From: Pinus tabuliformis
Lineage: Eukaryota; Streptophyta; Pinopsida; Pinales; Pinaceae
Direction of reading: 5' to 3'
Assembly: GCA_031772625.1 (NCBI GenBank)
Contig: CM062810.1
Location: 703,852,519-703,916,518 of the forward strand
Length of the DNA stretch: 64,000 bases
Made by a program: the position numbers and the translations under genes. The notes under the pieces were generated by a model. That model was not told the DNA's origin. It saw only the letters and a program-made list of their open reading frames with translations, and did no database searches. Shown here in pieces: positions 33,489 to 43,886 of the stretch (positions are counted from its first letter, which is position 1; every line of letters begins with the position of its first letter).

Positions 33489-35488
33489 TGATGATGAGCC
33501 CCAAAAATGGATAATTATTTGGGCTCATTCAACTTCCTAATTTGACTTAATCCACCATTCTCATTAGTTTATTGCATGTTTTTGATTATATTTATGCTAA
33601 TAGAATGAATTTGGTTAGTCATTATGCCAACAAGTCTAATGGGTGCTTTGTGTAGCCTTTTTGGTCAATTTGGAGACAAAATTGAAGGTCTTAATGAGCA
33701 CTTGGCAGCCAAATTCGTGGGAGAACAAGGGAGAGGATTTATAGGAAGGTGTCCCCTTCATTTATGGGCCCTTACCTCGGATTCTCCACCATCAGCTCGG
33801 AGTTCAAAGGCCACCAAATCAATTAGCACAAGGGCAGCCAAGCAAGTCAAGTAGGACTGTTGTTAACTACAAGTTTTGGGCAGCCGAGTCCCTAAATTTT
33901 AGGAGGCCTGTTGGGGTACTCAATTTGTATAAATAAGAAGGCTTAGGGCCTCATTTTGGTTAGCTAGTGGTTAGTCATTTTGTAGTTGGTAGTTAGTCAT
34001 TTCATAGTCTTGTTGTAGTCATTTTGTAGTTCGATTTTTAAGCAATAGATTAGCTTTGCTTTCAGCTCATTCTCAAGCTCTCCTTGTGGACAGTTTTGAT
34101 GTAACTCTTCATTTCTTGATCAATAAAGATGAATCCAGCTTTGCACCAGCTCTAAATCTCTCTTAGGAGGCTGTATCTCTTGGGTTTGGGCCCATCTCAA
34201 GCGCCCATTACATCCTTTGTTTATCTTTATGTGTGTTTGCTGCGTTCTTAAAATAAAATCGGCTCTTTAAATTTAAGTCTTGCTTTGTTATTTAGGTTGC
34301 TCTTGATGGTTAAAGTAGCTTTTTATGTTTAGAATAGATTGGTAGGAGTTAGTCATGCATTCAGATCTTTTGGAATGTTATTGCTCATGTGTTATACGTG
34401 GTTCTTGTTATAAATAAAGCTCTTGTCCATTCTTGTTACTGTTAGCTAGATCATATTAGGGTAGCATAACAAGATCTTTGTTTTCTTGCATGTCTTTGTT
34501 TGTTCAGTTTGAAAAACCACTTGCAGAGTACTGTTGTCCTTCTCTATCTACCCATAATCCATCTGATAATCTGCTCCAACCCTTAGTCCATGATTCGTAC
34601 CCTTCATTTTCCATACTTTCCCCACCTTGCCCTAATTCCTACATTCTTGTGCATCATTGCTTCCTCCATCCTTGAACAAATCCAATCGCTCCTTAGCCTC
34701 ATCCACCAAGTCCTAGGCCTCTTCACACCCATATTTCACCTCCATACTCATTCCTCCATCTTTTTCCCTCCATCCATGCTCCAAAATCCCATTTCGAAAC
34801 ATCTTGTAGAAGAATTACAGAACATCCTGTAGAAATCCTGAACATCCTGTAGAACCCCTGCAGACTTCCTGTAGAAGCTCATAAACACGGTTTCTTGGCA
34901 GCCAAACTTTGTGAGACTCTCTGGAAGGGTGTTAGGGACCCTTTAGACCCTCTCTGAACCTTCCCAACCTTTCCCAAGTGCTTCTCCTCCTTGATCCACC
35001 TCTGCACAGTGAAAAGATAGTTAAAAGCACATGCATGATAATTCTAATAACTTAATCAAGAATACAAAAAGATGTTTTCTTCAGATAGAGGTAGTCTAGA
35101 CACATGTATTTTACCTTCATAGAAGTAATGGCATCTCTTTTAGTAGTTTGCATGCTCTCCTTTGCGTCAGTAGGACTAGCTGGTAGAATTAGGGTTTGCT
35201 AGGGTTTGCTTTTCTTTTTGGCTTTCAGTTTCTTTTTGCAATTAGATTAGCTTCCTTCGAGTTAGCTTTCATCCATCAATTAAAAAGCTTCTTCTAAGAG
35301 CTCATAGAAGTTGGCTTAAGCTCCTAGTGGACTTGTGCCAGCTGACCAAGTGACAACTACGACAAGAGCTAGTACTTGTGCATACAGCACCGTCGCTTCC
35401 AAGTTTGTTATGAACTACCGGGTTGATAAAATTAAAGAAGGAAGCTCCAGGAGTTGTAGCATTATTGCTACAATACTGGAGCCCACCA
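33489..35488 (+). repeat. Right LTR (2,000 bp) of the gag-only element
   Basis: The second LTR copy, with TATAAATA at 33928-33935 and AATAAA at 34122-34127. It differs from the left copy by scattered substitutions and a few short indels near 26190/33853 and 26357/34010. Confidence 0.93.
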
Positions 35489-35530
35489 AGTATATCAATG
35501 ATGCACATTGTACTTATCCGATAATTGCAC

Positions 35531-36215
35531 TTTCATTTTGCTTGCCTTCAACAGATTCAATCTCTCAACTTCTACCTCCGCCTCGTCAATGATATCAAGT
35601 GCAAGAGAACCTGCACTTGTAACTTCATTATCTAATGCTCCAAGATTGCATACAACATTTCTATATCGTTCTCTTTCTTCCATTGAAGTATCCATTAGGT
35701 TTCCAAAGTTCAACCAAAGATGTTCCAAGATCTTGCAACTTCTGAATTCGAAGTTTCTTTTCATTTTTCAATGTCTGAATAGTCTGTGATGATCCCTCCA
35801 ATGTCTTGTTGCTAATATTTTTTGTCTGTCCAGGAGCTGACTCAGGCAAGCTTGGATGTACTTCACTGACAGTCTTCCAGAAGTCCATACCAAGTACCGC
35901 ACAAAGTCGATGCACCTCATTTACATATTCCAAAACCTTGTGAAGGCGGTCACTCTTCTCTTTCTGGAGTGCTTGAAGATATGCATGATATTCATCTAAT
36001 TTTCTAAGTGACAAGTCATCGTCTTCCCCATTGATAAAGTTCAACACAAGATCAGTTCGTTGAGAATACCCTGAAATTTCTCCAGATATTTTTTGAATTT
36101 GTCCTTTCACTTCTGTAAACTACTTAATGTGCTCCTCCTTCCTTAATCGCAACTCTTCTAATTGCGGGGTGATGATTGCAAGCTGCTCTTTCAAGGTTCC
36201 TGATCTTTTCTCTGG
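35531..36215 (-). pseudogene. MAP65-like microtubule-bundling protein fragment (fused to a desulfhydrase piece)
   Basis: Minus-strand translation gives PEKRSGTLKEQLAIITPQLE, a TAG at about 36120-36122 in place of the usual Gln codon, then FTEVKGQIQKISGEISGYS, LRKLDEYHAYLQALQKEKSD, RLHKVLEYVNEVHRLCAVLG, MDFWKTVSEVHPSLPES and IQKLQDLGTSLVELW. A frameshift follows, then NLMDTSMEERERYRNVVCNL, GSLALDIIDEAEVEVERLNL and LKASKMK. These are successive blocks of the MAP65/Ase1/PRC1 N-terminal rod. About 225 codons run without introns. The fragment ends at 35531 with GT on the minus strand, a possible donor. The microtubule-binding spectrin repeat is absent. MAP65 proteins cross-link antiparallel microtubules. 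This copy is dead. Confidence 0.85.
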
Positions 36216-36362
36216 ATGGTCTATGACGGCCAATCTGATTTTACCTCCTTCCCGCGTGCCACGATCCACTGCTGCCCTGCACTTTTCTATGATTTCTTCA
36301 TTGGATCGCACCGGGAATTGCAATTCAACCTCAATGATCCACGCTCCAGCCCGGCCTGCATA
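36216..36362 (-). pseudogene. L-cysteine desulfhydrase-like (class V aminotransferase fold) fragment
   Basis: On the minus strand 49 codons read YAGRAGAWIIEVELQFPVRS, NEEIIEKCRAAVDRGTREGG and KIRLAVIDH. This matches the plant desulfhydrase segment that precedes H(I/V)TSMP.VVIP, where R-x-RLA(V/I)IDH is conserved. The next codon begins MAP65 sequence (PEKRSGT) in the same frame, so the two genes are joined precisely and in frame at 36215/36216. The PLP lysine region is not included. The intact enzyme releases sulfide from cysteine using PLP. This is only a piece. Confidence 0.7.
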
Positions 36363-39300
36363 AGGCTGGATTTAAACACATTTTTATCAATTGGACTAAA
36401 AAACGAAAACCTTCCAACTTAGTATGGTACATTTAGCTTTCTGAAGGAATAGCATGAATTTTTGGGTTTAGAAGTTCTGTGCGCCGCGCGCACTCACAGT
36501 GCGCCGCGCCTGGTGAGTGCGCCGCGCACTCAGTCCACCCTTTTATAAAATCCAGTTTTGCTCTTCAATTTGAAACTTAACTTTCCTCTGAGATTTTCCC
36601 AATAACTCTTGATACAAATGGGTTAATAAACTTGGAGAAATCTCATATAGAAATGATTTTGATCTTTGTTTCTTAATAACCCATTTTCTCGTGTTTTGAT
36701 CTTGACACTTTTCTCATTTTCTAATATAATTCTGTCTTTGGTTTCCTTGCTGATTTCTGAGCTTGAATGATGGCTTTTCTTTGTCTGCTTGCAGGGATGG
36801 TGGCGCTGCTAAAAACGAAACAGGGCTGCCATTGTAGAATTTGAAACATTTTGACATGTTACATATTTATTACAAAAACACATTTGATGATTTCTTCTTC
36901 AAAATAGTGTTTTGAAGAAGAATCAATCTCGCATTATTGATGATAACCATCTTGAAATAGAAAGTCAATGAACCTTCCTCTAGCCTGTAGGAATCATTCG
37001 ACATGTTTGAAGACCAACTATAAGACCTTGACTCTGAAATGACTCTTTTCTGGACCACAGTATCATCAATAACTGCAAATGACGAGAAATGAACTTTGGA
37101 GAATTTGATTCTGACAGGGGATTGACAAGACTGAGTCTAACAATAAGGTCATTGGAACTGTATTCCATATATAGGAACTAGCAAAGGAAATGTTTAACAT
37201 ATACGTGTAAGAAGTTGACATATACTGACAAATAAAAACAATGATGTGTAAGGTCCTAGTTGAAAGGATCAAACTGCAGCAAGAGATTTTGATGTCTATA
37301 GATTCCATACAGCTATAGGTGTAGAATTTGGACAACAAGGTCACTCAACTCACAAAATAAGTAGCTAATCTAGGCTCACAAAGTCTCGAGAAGAGGATAA
37401 ACCAAAGAAGGCTAGTGATGTCACAATATATGATTAGGCATGCACAATATTTTCTTTTTTGATATACTTCTATTTCATAGTATAAATGATATCTAAACTA
37501 GTATAGTTATGATGGATAGAACAAACTCTGATTATGAGAACAATTTAGAAGCTATTTATTTTAGTTTAGCATCTAAATTAAATAAATCAAAGTTCAACTA
37601 TAAAAAATTTCCGGAAGCTATGTTCTCTTGGACCAAAAGACTTGTTTAGTTTCGCTAGTACAAGAGTAGTAGACACGCATGTATTTTTTATCACCATTGG
37701 ATTAATATACAATATCAAAAAGGAACTTGCACCCTTAAAAAATACAATAAATAAAAAACTAGTCAAGATAAAATTCTATAAAATTTACTCTTATATTGTG
37801 GATCAAGGGACCACGATAGAAGAATAGAAGGTAGAGCAATAAGACCATCTCAAGAAGTAAGAAAATATGGCAAACTTGTCCACTTTTTTTCACATTTTGG
37901 TATGGATCATAGGCTCTCAAGTTCGAAGCACATATTCTTTAGCTTCCCATCATACCAGAACCCACGTAGAGGATCACGAAATTTTTCAAGGTACTACCTT
38001 TAGACAAGGGCACAACGAGAACAATTGATACCATTTCATATCCAAATTCACCCTGCCACATGAGATCTCAATAGCAAAATCGTCTCAGACCAGTCCCTGG
38101 GAGACAGACTAGGTCCTCCAGACCTCAGTAATGCGCGAACTTCCCCAGACAACAATTTAGTGGACAATCTACACCTCCCACTGGCCCTTCATTGGGTCAA
38201 CAAACTTTGTGGAACTTTTTTTAGTGTTCTTCAGTCAACCTTGGATGTTAGGAGAGATGGGTCTGATCCTCAGACCCATTAGCCTCTAGATCTTCTCCGT
38301 CAAGGCATTCCATACATTGTATCTTTTATGTTCCTGCATTGTACATTTTAAATTCATGCATTGTATTTTTTATAGGAGACCGTTTGGTTCTCCCGCATTG
38401 TATGGACATCATTGTACTCAACAGTCCCTTTAACCTACTTTGTGGTCATTAGTTGGACATAAATATAATTATCTTATCTTATCTTATCTGCCTGCAGTAT
38501 CCCATTTTACTAGTGTTCCACATTATCCTATAAGTATCTAGCAATTGAAAATTAAGCACTTTAGTATTCTGGAAGGTTGTAAGGAGTGGACTAAGCCCTT
38601 CCTATTGCTTTTTGCCTTTGAATACTCATCGATAGTACTATATATACTTTCCTACAAGTTGAATCCAAAATTCTAATTGTCACGCTCTAATTAATTGGGA
38701 AATGGATCCATTTAGCTCTAACCAAATTTTTTTTTATCGAATTGATTAGTTTCTAACTTGCTATATATGTACCCCAAATGGATATTTATAGAGTTTTTCT
38801 AGTGGTGTTCTGTATAATACTATAATGTTCTTTAATCGTTGACTATAATGTTAATATAATCCACGTTACAAAATATATTGAAAGAACAAGTTGTAAGGTC
38901 AATAATTTGGTTTTGTTTCCAATAAAAAGAAAATTAGATAAGTGATTTGGACATCTATAAGAGATATAATGGATAATGAGAACACAACTAGGATTTTCTG
39001 CAAGTAAAATTCATGAGTTGTGAACAGAATTGTCTTTGAATCATTTGGAAACAATTACTGCATAGCCATTCCAGACTATTGTTCCTAATTCAAATTACAA
39101 CTCAACTTCCTTGTTAATTCTCATACACATCCATCCATTTTATTAAATTTGAATACATAATACACAAATTTGTAATTCTATGAACCAAACTATAGAGCTA
39201 CAAATCTGAAAACCATCTAAACACTTCTCAAAATAGTAGATTGTATAAAATCAAAATTCTAATTTGTATATTCAAAGGTATAGACACTGCATAATACGAA

Positions 39301-39444
39301 AAATTAGAACACAATAGAGAACTAAATCTGTAAAATATTGTTCTGGGAATAATGGACAACAAACAAAATGTGCAGGAACTCAATCACATAATTTTCCATT
39401 ACTTGCAAAAAATAATTATAAAGCAATTGTTCATAACCCTCACT
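36363..39444. other. Intergenic, with GC-rich array copy 2 and a possible LINE tail
   Basis: 36478-36531 carries three TGCGCCGCGC units spaced about 18-21 bp (relative at 24765-24900). Minus frames near 36870-37170 contain RIKFSKVHFSSFAVIDDTVV, which looks protein-like but is unrecognised. Around 38470-38490 a (TTATC)n tail follows text resembling a plant LINE 3' end (about 37880-38490). No RT motifs are visible, so this is tentative. Confidence 0.35.
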
Positions 39445-39449
39445 GTTTC

Positions 39450-39877
39450 TATTATATACCTAGGGGGGATAATATGGGGTACAAAGAGAAGTACCCAAGG
39501 GAATAATGTAATAATGGGATGGGCCATAGTAATAAATAAGGTGGTTAACCCGTATCATGTAAGTGACCAAAAGTAGTTAGCAATAATGTAATAGGCCCAT
39601 GGTATTAAATAGATGGTATTGAGGGAACCATGGTAATGACCCATGATATTCTATGTATGAGGCCTATATAGAGGTTAGAGACTCCCCATTGAGAGGTGTG
39701 AAGGAATATTGTATGGACAAGCATATGGCTTGTGGAGTGTTCCCCTTCCTTAAGGAGTGAATGTATGGTGTTGCCCTACCTTAAGGGTTTCATCAATAAA
39801 GAAGCATTTCTATCTATTTCTATCTTATTTCTGGGTTTATTTCTATTATATTATATTTTTGGATCAGATTTATAAAA
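39450..39877 (+). repeat. Left LTR (428 bp) of the short gag-protease element
   Basis: Pairs with 41924-42351. TATATA lies at 39665-39670 and AATAAA at 39795-39800, in normal promoter and poly(A) signal positions for a compact LTR. Confidence 0.9.
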
Positions 39878-39924
39878 AGTGGTACCAAAGCACTTTCTTT
39901 GGCAAAAGTGGAGAATTTTTTTTA

Positions 39925-40500
39925 AATTTTTGCAGGAACTTTCTGGGGCGGCAAGTTTCAGATTAGATCTGTACGTTTTGGTGAAAAATCTATAAAATCT
40001 AATTGTAGATCTGAATTTTTTGAGAAAAAACGCCCAAGTTCAAAAAAAAATCGCCCAAATCGAAGTCCGGATGAAGGAGATATCGCTGATCTAAAAATCA
40101 GTGGTGTTCTAGACATTTCTCGGGGTGGTGAATTTGCAAATCAGATCTGTATGATTTGGGGCAAAATTTGCAAAATCTAATTGCAGATCTAGGTTGTTGA
40201 TGAAAAATAATCCATTTCAAAAAAAAAAAAAAATCAGGCGAATCAGAGTCCGGATGAAGGAGATCTCGCTGATTTAAAAATTAGTGCGGTTGCAGACATT
40301 TTTTGGGGCAACGAGTTTGCGGCGCAGATCTGTATGTTCTAGTGCAAAATCTGCAAAATCTAATTGCAGATCTGGATTTCTTGTGAAAAAGTACCCAAAT
40401 TCAAAAAAAAAAAAAACCAGTCGAATCAAAGTCCAGATGAGGGAGATATCGCTGATTTAAAATCAGCTCTTTTTTCAGAATTTTTGGTGATGATGGGAGA
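39925..40500 (+). repeat. Leader tandem repeat, about 180 bp period, 3.2 copies
   Basis: Units start at about 39931, 40109, 40291 and 40474. Each contains CAGATCTGTA, a TCTAATTG(T/C)AGATCT block, an A-run, a TCCGGATGAAGGAGAT-like block and a small palindrome of the CTGATTTAAAATCAG type. The array fills the region between primer site and gag. Confidence 0.85.
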
Positions 40501-40626
40501 GTTGTAGCGCGGATCTGAAATTCCAGTTCCTAGATTGGGATTTATGTCACATGGGAAGATGAAAAATGGTTGTTCCATTTCCGAAAACAGGTCATAATAG
40601 GGATTCTGAGCAATATTGACTGAATT

Positions 40627-41100
40627 GTGGCCATTTCAAATTTTTGCCAAGTAAGCGATTTGTTTTCAAAAACCCTCTTCATGGCTTATAACAATAAGCT
40701 TTTTACAGGAAAAAATAATGGGTCTTCTATTGAAAATTTTATAGCACATCTTAAGTTTGACTTCCCAGGGTGTTGGAAGGACAAAACAGGGTATTATTTG
40801 AAAGATGAGGTTGCTATATGGTGGAAATCACTTGACAGTGAGATTCTGAAGTTATGTTGTGCTGACAAAATTGAAGAACTACTTTTGGACAAATGGTTTC
40901 ATACTAGAAAGGAGATAACCAAAGAACCTAGCAAAGATTTTATTTTTGCAAGAAAGAAGGAAACCAAGAAACCTAAAGGGTTATTTTCTACTGGTGTTTC
41001 CTTATTGCAGGTTCATGGATTGATTCAGAAGGAGAAAATCATTGTGTCTAATTTGAGTTGCAAGCAAAATCTCATAAATGTCAACTTGGCAAAAAAATAG
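40627..41100 (+). CDS. Gag-like segment of the short element
   Basis: 157 residues. The part LFTGKNNGSSIENFIAHLKF then YLKDEVAIWWKSLDSEI has the F.G....ENF.....F and WW.SL features of plant retrotransposon gag. The second half is lysine-rich, which may serve RNA binding. No CCHC knuckle is present. It belongs to a fossil non-autonomous element. Confidence 0.5.
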   Translation: MAISNFCQVSDLFSKTLFMAYNNKLFTGKNNGSSIENFIAHLKFDFPGCWKDKTGYYLKDEVAIWWKSLDSEILKLCCADKIEELLLDKWFHTRKEITKEPSKDFIFARKKETKKPKGLFSTGVSLLQVHGLIQKEKIIVSNLSCKQNLINVNLAKK

Positions 41101-41103
41101 CAA

Positions 41104-41937
41104 GTGCCAGCAAAACACATTAAAAACACACAGGTTGATGATGAGGATGTTCAAGTTTATAAGGATTTGAAGCTTTCTAGGGATAAGTATGGGTTGCATG
41201 GTGATTTTTATACTTCAGAAATGGATAACATGGATGTTGTTTTGGGATATCCTTCGATGGATTCCGCGGGTACTATCAATATTAATGTGCAGAAGAAATT
41301 CCTAAAGCTCTGGTATAAAAAGAAGAAAATTACATTGCAGGATATTTCCATTAAGACCCAAGCAGAGACTATGGAGGCAGAAGCACAAAGCTCTAATGAC
41401 ACTTACACATCAGATGATGAGCAGTTGATGGTCGACAATCAAACACAAACAGAGGCTGAAGTAGAAAAGGTTACAGGTGTTGACACATCATATGAGGGCT
41501 CAGTGGTTGAAGTAATATTGGAAGATAAGACACCACAACAGGCACCACAACATGCACCAGATAACAGTCAGGCTCTAGTAAGGGGTGAATTAAAGAAAAA
41601 GGCACCATGGGTTAAAACTTCAACATATCATCACCCCGCAAGAAAACAACCAACAAGATGGCAACCAATTAGCCACAAGGACAACAACCCCCGAATAACA
41701 GATAGAGAGGAGCAAAGATCCACCTACTACACATCAACAAAGAAGGGTTGCCAAGGTCAACTTCCATCTCAAGCAAGCAAGGCACCAGCAAGATTGAGGG
41801 TTCACCTTTCTCTTGGATGGCTAGATACACGTGCATGGTGCCAGTGGACTATTCTTTTGAGTAGATCTTATTATTTGTGTTCTTCCCATGTTCCAGGGAC
41901 AAAACATGTTAAGAGGGGTGGAATGTTATATACCTAG
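41104..41937 (+). CDS. Protease-end and Gln/Thr-rich segment of the short element
   Basis: 277 residues. MDNMDVVLGYPSMDSAGTIN followed by INVQKKFLKLWYKKKKITLQ matches the end of a retropepsin domain (D.VLG.P..DS.G) and the strand after it in gypsy-type polyproteins. A long acidic, Gln/Thr-rich tail follows, and the last residues enter the right LTR. No integrase or RT motifs. Confidence 0.5.
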   Translation: MPAKHIKNTQVDDEDVQVYKDLKLSRDKYGLHGDFYTSEMDNMDVVLGYPSMDSAGTININVQKKFLKLWYKKKKITLQDISIKTQAETMEAEAQSSNDTYTSDDEQLMVDNQTQTEAEVEKVTGVDTSYEGSVVEVILEDKTPQQAPQHAPDNSQALVRGELKKKAPWVKTSTYHHPARKQPTRWQPISHKDNNPRITDREEQRSTYYTSTKKGCQGQLPSQASKAPARLRVHLSLGWLDTRAWCQWTILLSRSYYLCSSHVPGTKHVKRGGMLYT

Positions 41938-42351
41938 GGGGGATAATATGGAGTACAAAGGGAGGTACCCAAGGGAATAATGTAATAATGGGATGGGACA
42001 TAGTAATAAATAAGGTGGTTAACCCGTATCATATAAGAGACCACAAGTAGTTAGTAATAATGTAATGGGCCCATGGTATTAGATAGATGGTATTGAGGGA
42101 ACCATGGTAATGACCCATGGTATTGTAAGTATGAGGCCTATATAGAGGCTAGAGACTCCCCATTGAGAGGTGTGAAGGCATATTGTATGGACAAGCATAT
42201 GGCTTGTGGAGTGTTCTCCTTCCTTAAGGAGTGAATGTATGGTGTTGCCCTACCTTAAGGGTTTGATCAATAAAGAAGCATTTCTATCTATTTCTATCTT
42301 ATTTCTGAGTTTATTTCTATTATCTTATATTTTTGGATTAGATCTATAATA
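41924..42351 (+). repeat. Right LTR (428 bp) of the short gag-protease element
   Basis: Begins TGTTATATACCTAGGGGGGA. TATATA lies at 42139-42144 and AATAAA at 42269-42274. About 25 differences from the left copy by hand count. Confidence 0.9.
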
Positions 42352-42356
42352 GTTTC

Positions 42357-42424
42357 ACTACTCTAGTGAAACACCCTGTCATTCTTTTATAGATAAATAA
42401 GGCTCTGGTTTACAAGCAAACTCC
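42357..42424. other. 68 bp of pre-insertion DNA between two elements
   Basis: Only 68 bp separate the target duplications of the elements at 39450 and 42430. Before both insertions this joined 39444 on the left and 50737 on the right. Confidence 0.7.
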
Positions 42425-42429
42425 ATCAT

Positions 42430-43481
42430 TGTTATAGACAATTTTGTGCCTTGCAGCATCAGGCATGAATTGTCAATAATCCAAGGGATCCAAAGTCCCT
42501 AAACATGATGTTCCTACCCCTAGAGGAACAAGGTCAGCAAACCAACAGCTCTCAGATCAGTTCTCCACCTGAAAACACTCAAAAACAAGCAATCCTGAAA
42601 TCAAAGCAGGTGCTCCACTAGGCTTCTGCGCTGAAACTCAACTCCTCCATGGTGTACCTGCATTGCAAAGCAGGTAGAACAAAGGCCACCTGCGTTGAGC
42701 GAGATGGGACAAGTGGCACACTGAGTCATTGCTCTGGAATCTTCCAAAAATGACACTTGGATCAGGGATTTCGCCTTGTGATGAGTCAGAGGCTCTGTTT
42801 CTCCAAGTGGAAGAAAGCTTCTCCAAGTGGACTCAAGAACTGAAGATCAACTGAAGAGAGAGAGGACACAAGGCAGCTACACATCAGTTGCAAGCTGACT
42901 CATCCTTTCTCAATTCATCTATATATTGAGCTCTCTCCTATGAGCTCAGGAAGCTGGAATTTTGTGCAAAGTAATGATATGCTGTTGGTTTCACTATAGA
43001 ACTATTGGGTGATTGCTTGAGGGAGGTGAAGAGGAGAAATTCTTTCTGCTGGGAGGTGTTGCTGGATTGGGGCCTTCAATGGTTGTAACCTTCTCAGAAC
43101 TTTACTTCTTCATTAATAAAAGCTATTGAGGTTCTTCTATATGCATTTGTTTCAATGATGTTTTGTGATAATTGTATATTTGATTTATGCTAATCCGTGA
43201 ATCAGTTATGATTGCATGCTTCTTGTAGTTTCCTTCTTTGTCATTTTGCAGGATCTCATTGTAGCTGGGCCGGCAAAAGAGCAAGGAGCTGGGAGCAAGC
43301 AGCGAAGAGAAGAGTTTGGATTCGACATTAAGTGCAAGGCAACGATTAGTGCATTTCCTCATTCTCTCTTGCTTTCATAAAGAAGTAAACCTTAAGTAGT
43401 TTTCTTTACAGTTGTTGCTGAGGTACTATCACCCTTAGAGTGGGATAGGGTCATCCGAATCGGATACTTTTCTCTACAACA
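42430..43481 (+). repeat. Left LTR (1,052 bp) of the gag-protease element
   Basis: Runs TGTTATAGACAATTTTG to CTCTACAACA. TATATAT lies at 42920-42926 and AATAAA at 43115-43120. A hairpin TACCTGC/GCAGGTA with an ATTGCAAA-type loop lies at 42655-42676, and the ACCTGCGTTG motif recurs in and beyond the LTR. Confidence 0.93.
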
Positions 43482-43484
43482 AAC

Positions 43485-43502
43485 TGGCGACTCCGCTGGG
43501 GA
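43485..43502 (+). other. Primer binding site, tRNA-Arg
   Basis: TGGCGACTCCGCTGGGGA is complementary, with one difference, to the 3' end of a plant tRNA-Arg (..CCCCAGTGGAGTCG-CCA). It lies three bases after the LTR. Ogre-type gypsy elements are reported to use tRNA-Arg. Confidence 0.8.
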
Positions 43503-43807
43503 GACGTATCTGTTTGATTGTTTGTAGTATTTTGCTATTCATTTCCTGAACAAAAGAGTACCAAATCGAAAAGCTTTTGACTATATCAAAAGCGAAGTAG
43601 AGGGCAGCTACTCTAGCTCATTTCTGAGCATGTTCATGATTTGAAGAGTTGATCTACAAGGATCCTTGTAAGCTCTTAGTGATAGCTTTTCACCTTCCTT
43701 GTCATCCCTTAGTGTGTGCTTGACTGATTGCTTCTGATTTGAGCAAAAATCGTGAATTTTTGAGAAAATTGTGACCCGGAAACTGTGAAAACGCAACTTT
43801 CGTTTTC

Positions 43808-43886
43808 CAAAGCAGGTAGTACACAGGCTACCTGCTTTGCAACGCAGGTCCCGAAGGGGCTACCTGCGCTGAGAGCCAGACTGGCT
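43808..43886 (+). other. Leader hairpins built on CAGGT/ACCTG words
   Basis: Three hairpins in series: CAAAGCAGGTAG/CTACCTGCTTTG (43808-43839, 12 bp perfect stem, 8-base loop); CGCAGGT/ACCTGCG enclosing CCC/GGG (43843-43868); AGCCAG/CTGGCT (43874-43886). The same words make the LTR hairpin at 42655-42676. Confidence 0.7.

Larger units (their letters stand above)
25826..35488 (+). mobile_element. Structurally complete gag-only LTR retrotransposon (9.66 kb)
   Basis: Two LTRs of about 2.0 kb (25826-27819 and 33489-35488) start TGATGAGCCCC and end GAGCCCACCA. They are flanked by the same 5 bp, AGTAT (25821-25825 and 35489-35493). A tRNA-Asp primer site follows the left LTR and a polypurine tract (AGTAGGGGGG, 33479-33488) precedes the right one. 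The interior (5.7 kb) has one gag-like ORF and no protease, integrase or RT, so it is non-autonomous (LARD or TR-GAG type). The tRNA-Asp site suggests a Ty3/gypsy Athila/Tat-type helper. LTR identity is about 98% by eye, so insertion is fairly recent. It landed just beyond the MAP65-like pseudogene exon. Confidence 0.92.
39450..42351 (+). mobile_element. Short gag-protease LTR element (2.9 kb), non-autonomous
   Basis: LTRs of 428 bp at 39450-39877 and 41924-42351 are flanked by GTTTC on both sides (39445-39449 and 42352-42356). A tRNA-Met-like primer site (TGGTACCAAAGC, 39880-39891) and a purine tract (41911-41923) sit inside. The interior has a repeat-rich leader, a gag-like frame and a frame with protease-end features, but no RT or integrase. 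LTR identity is about 94% by eye, making it older than its neighbour at 42430. A few breaks are likely. Confidence 0.88.
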
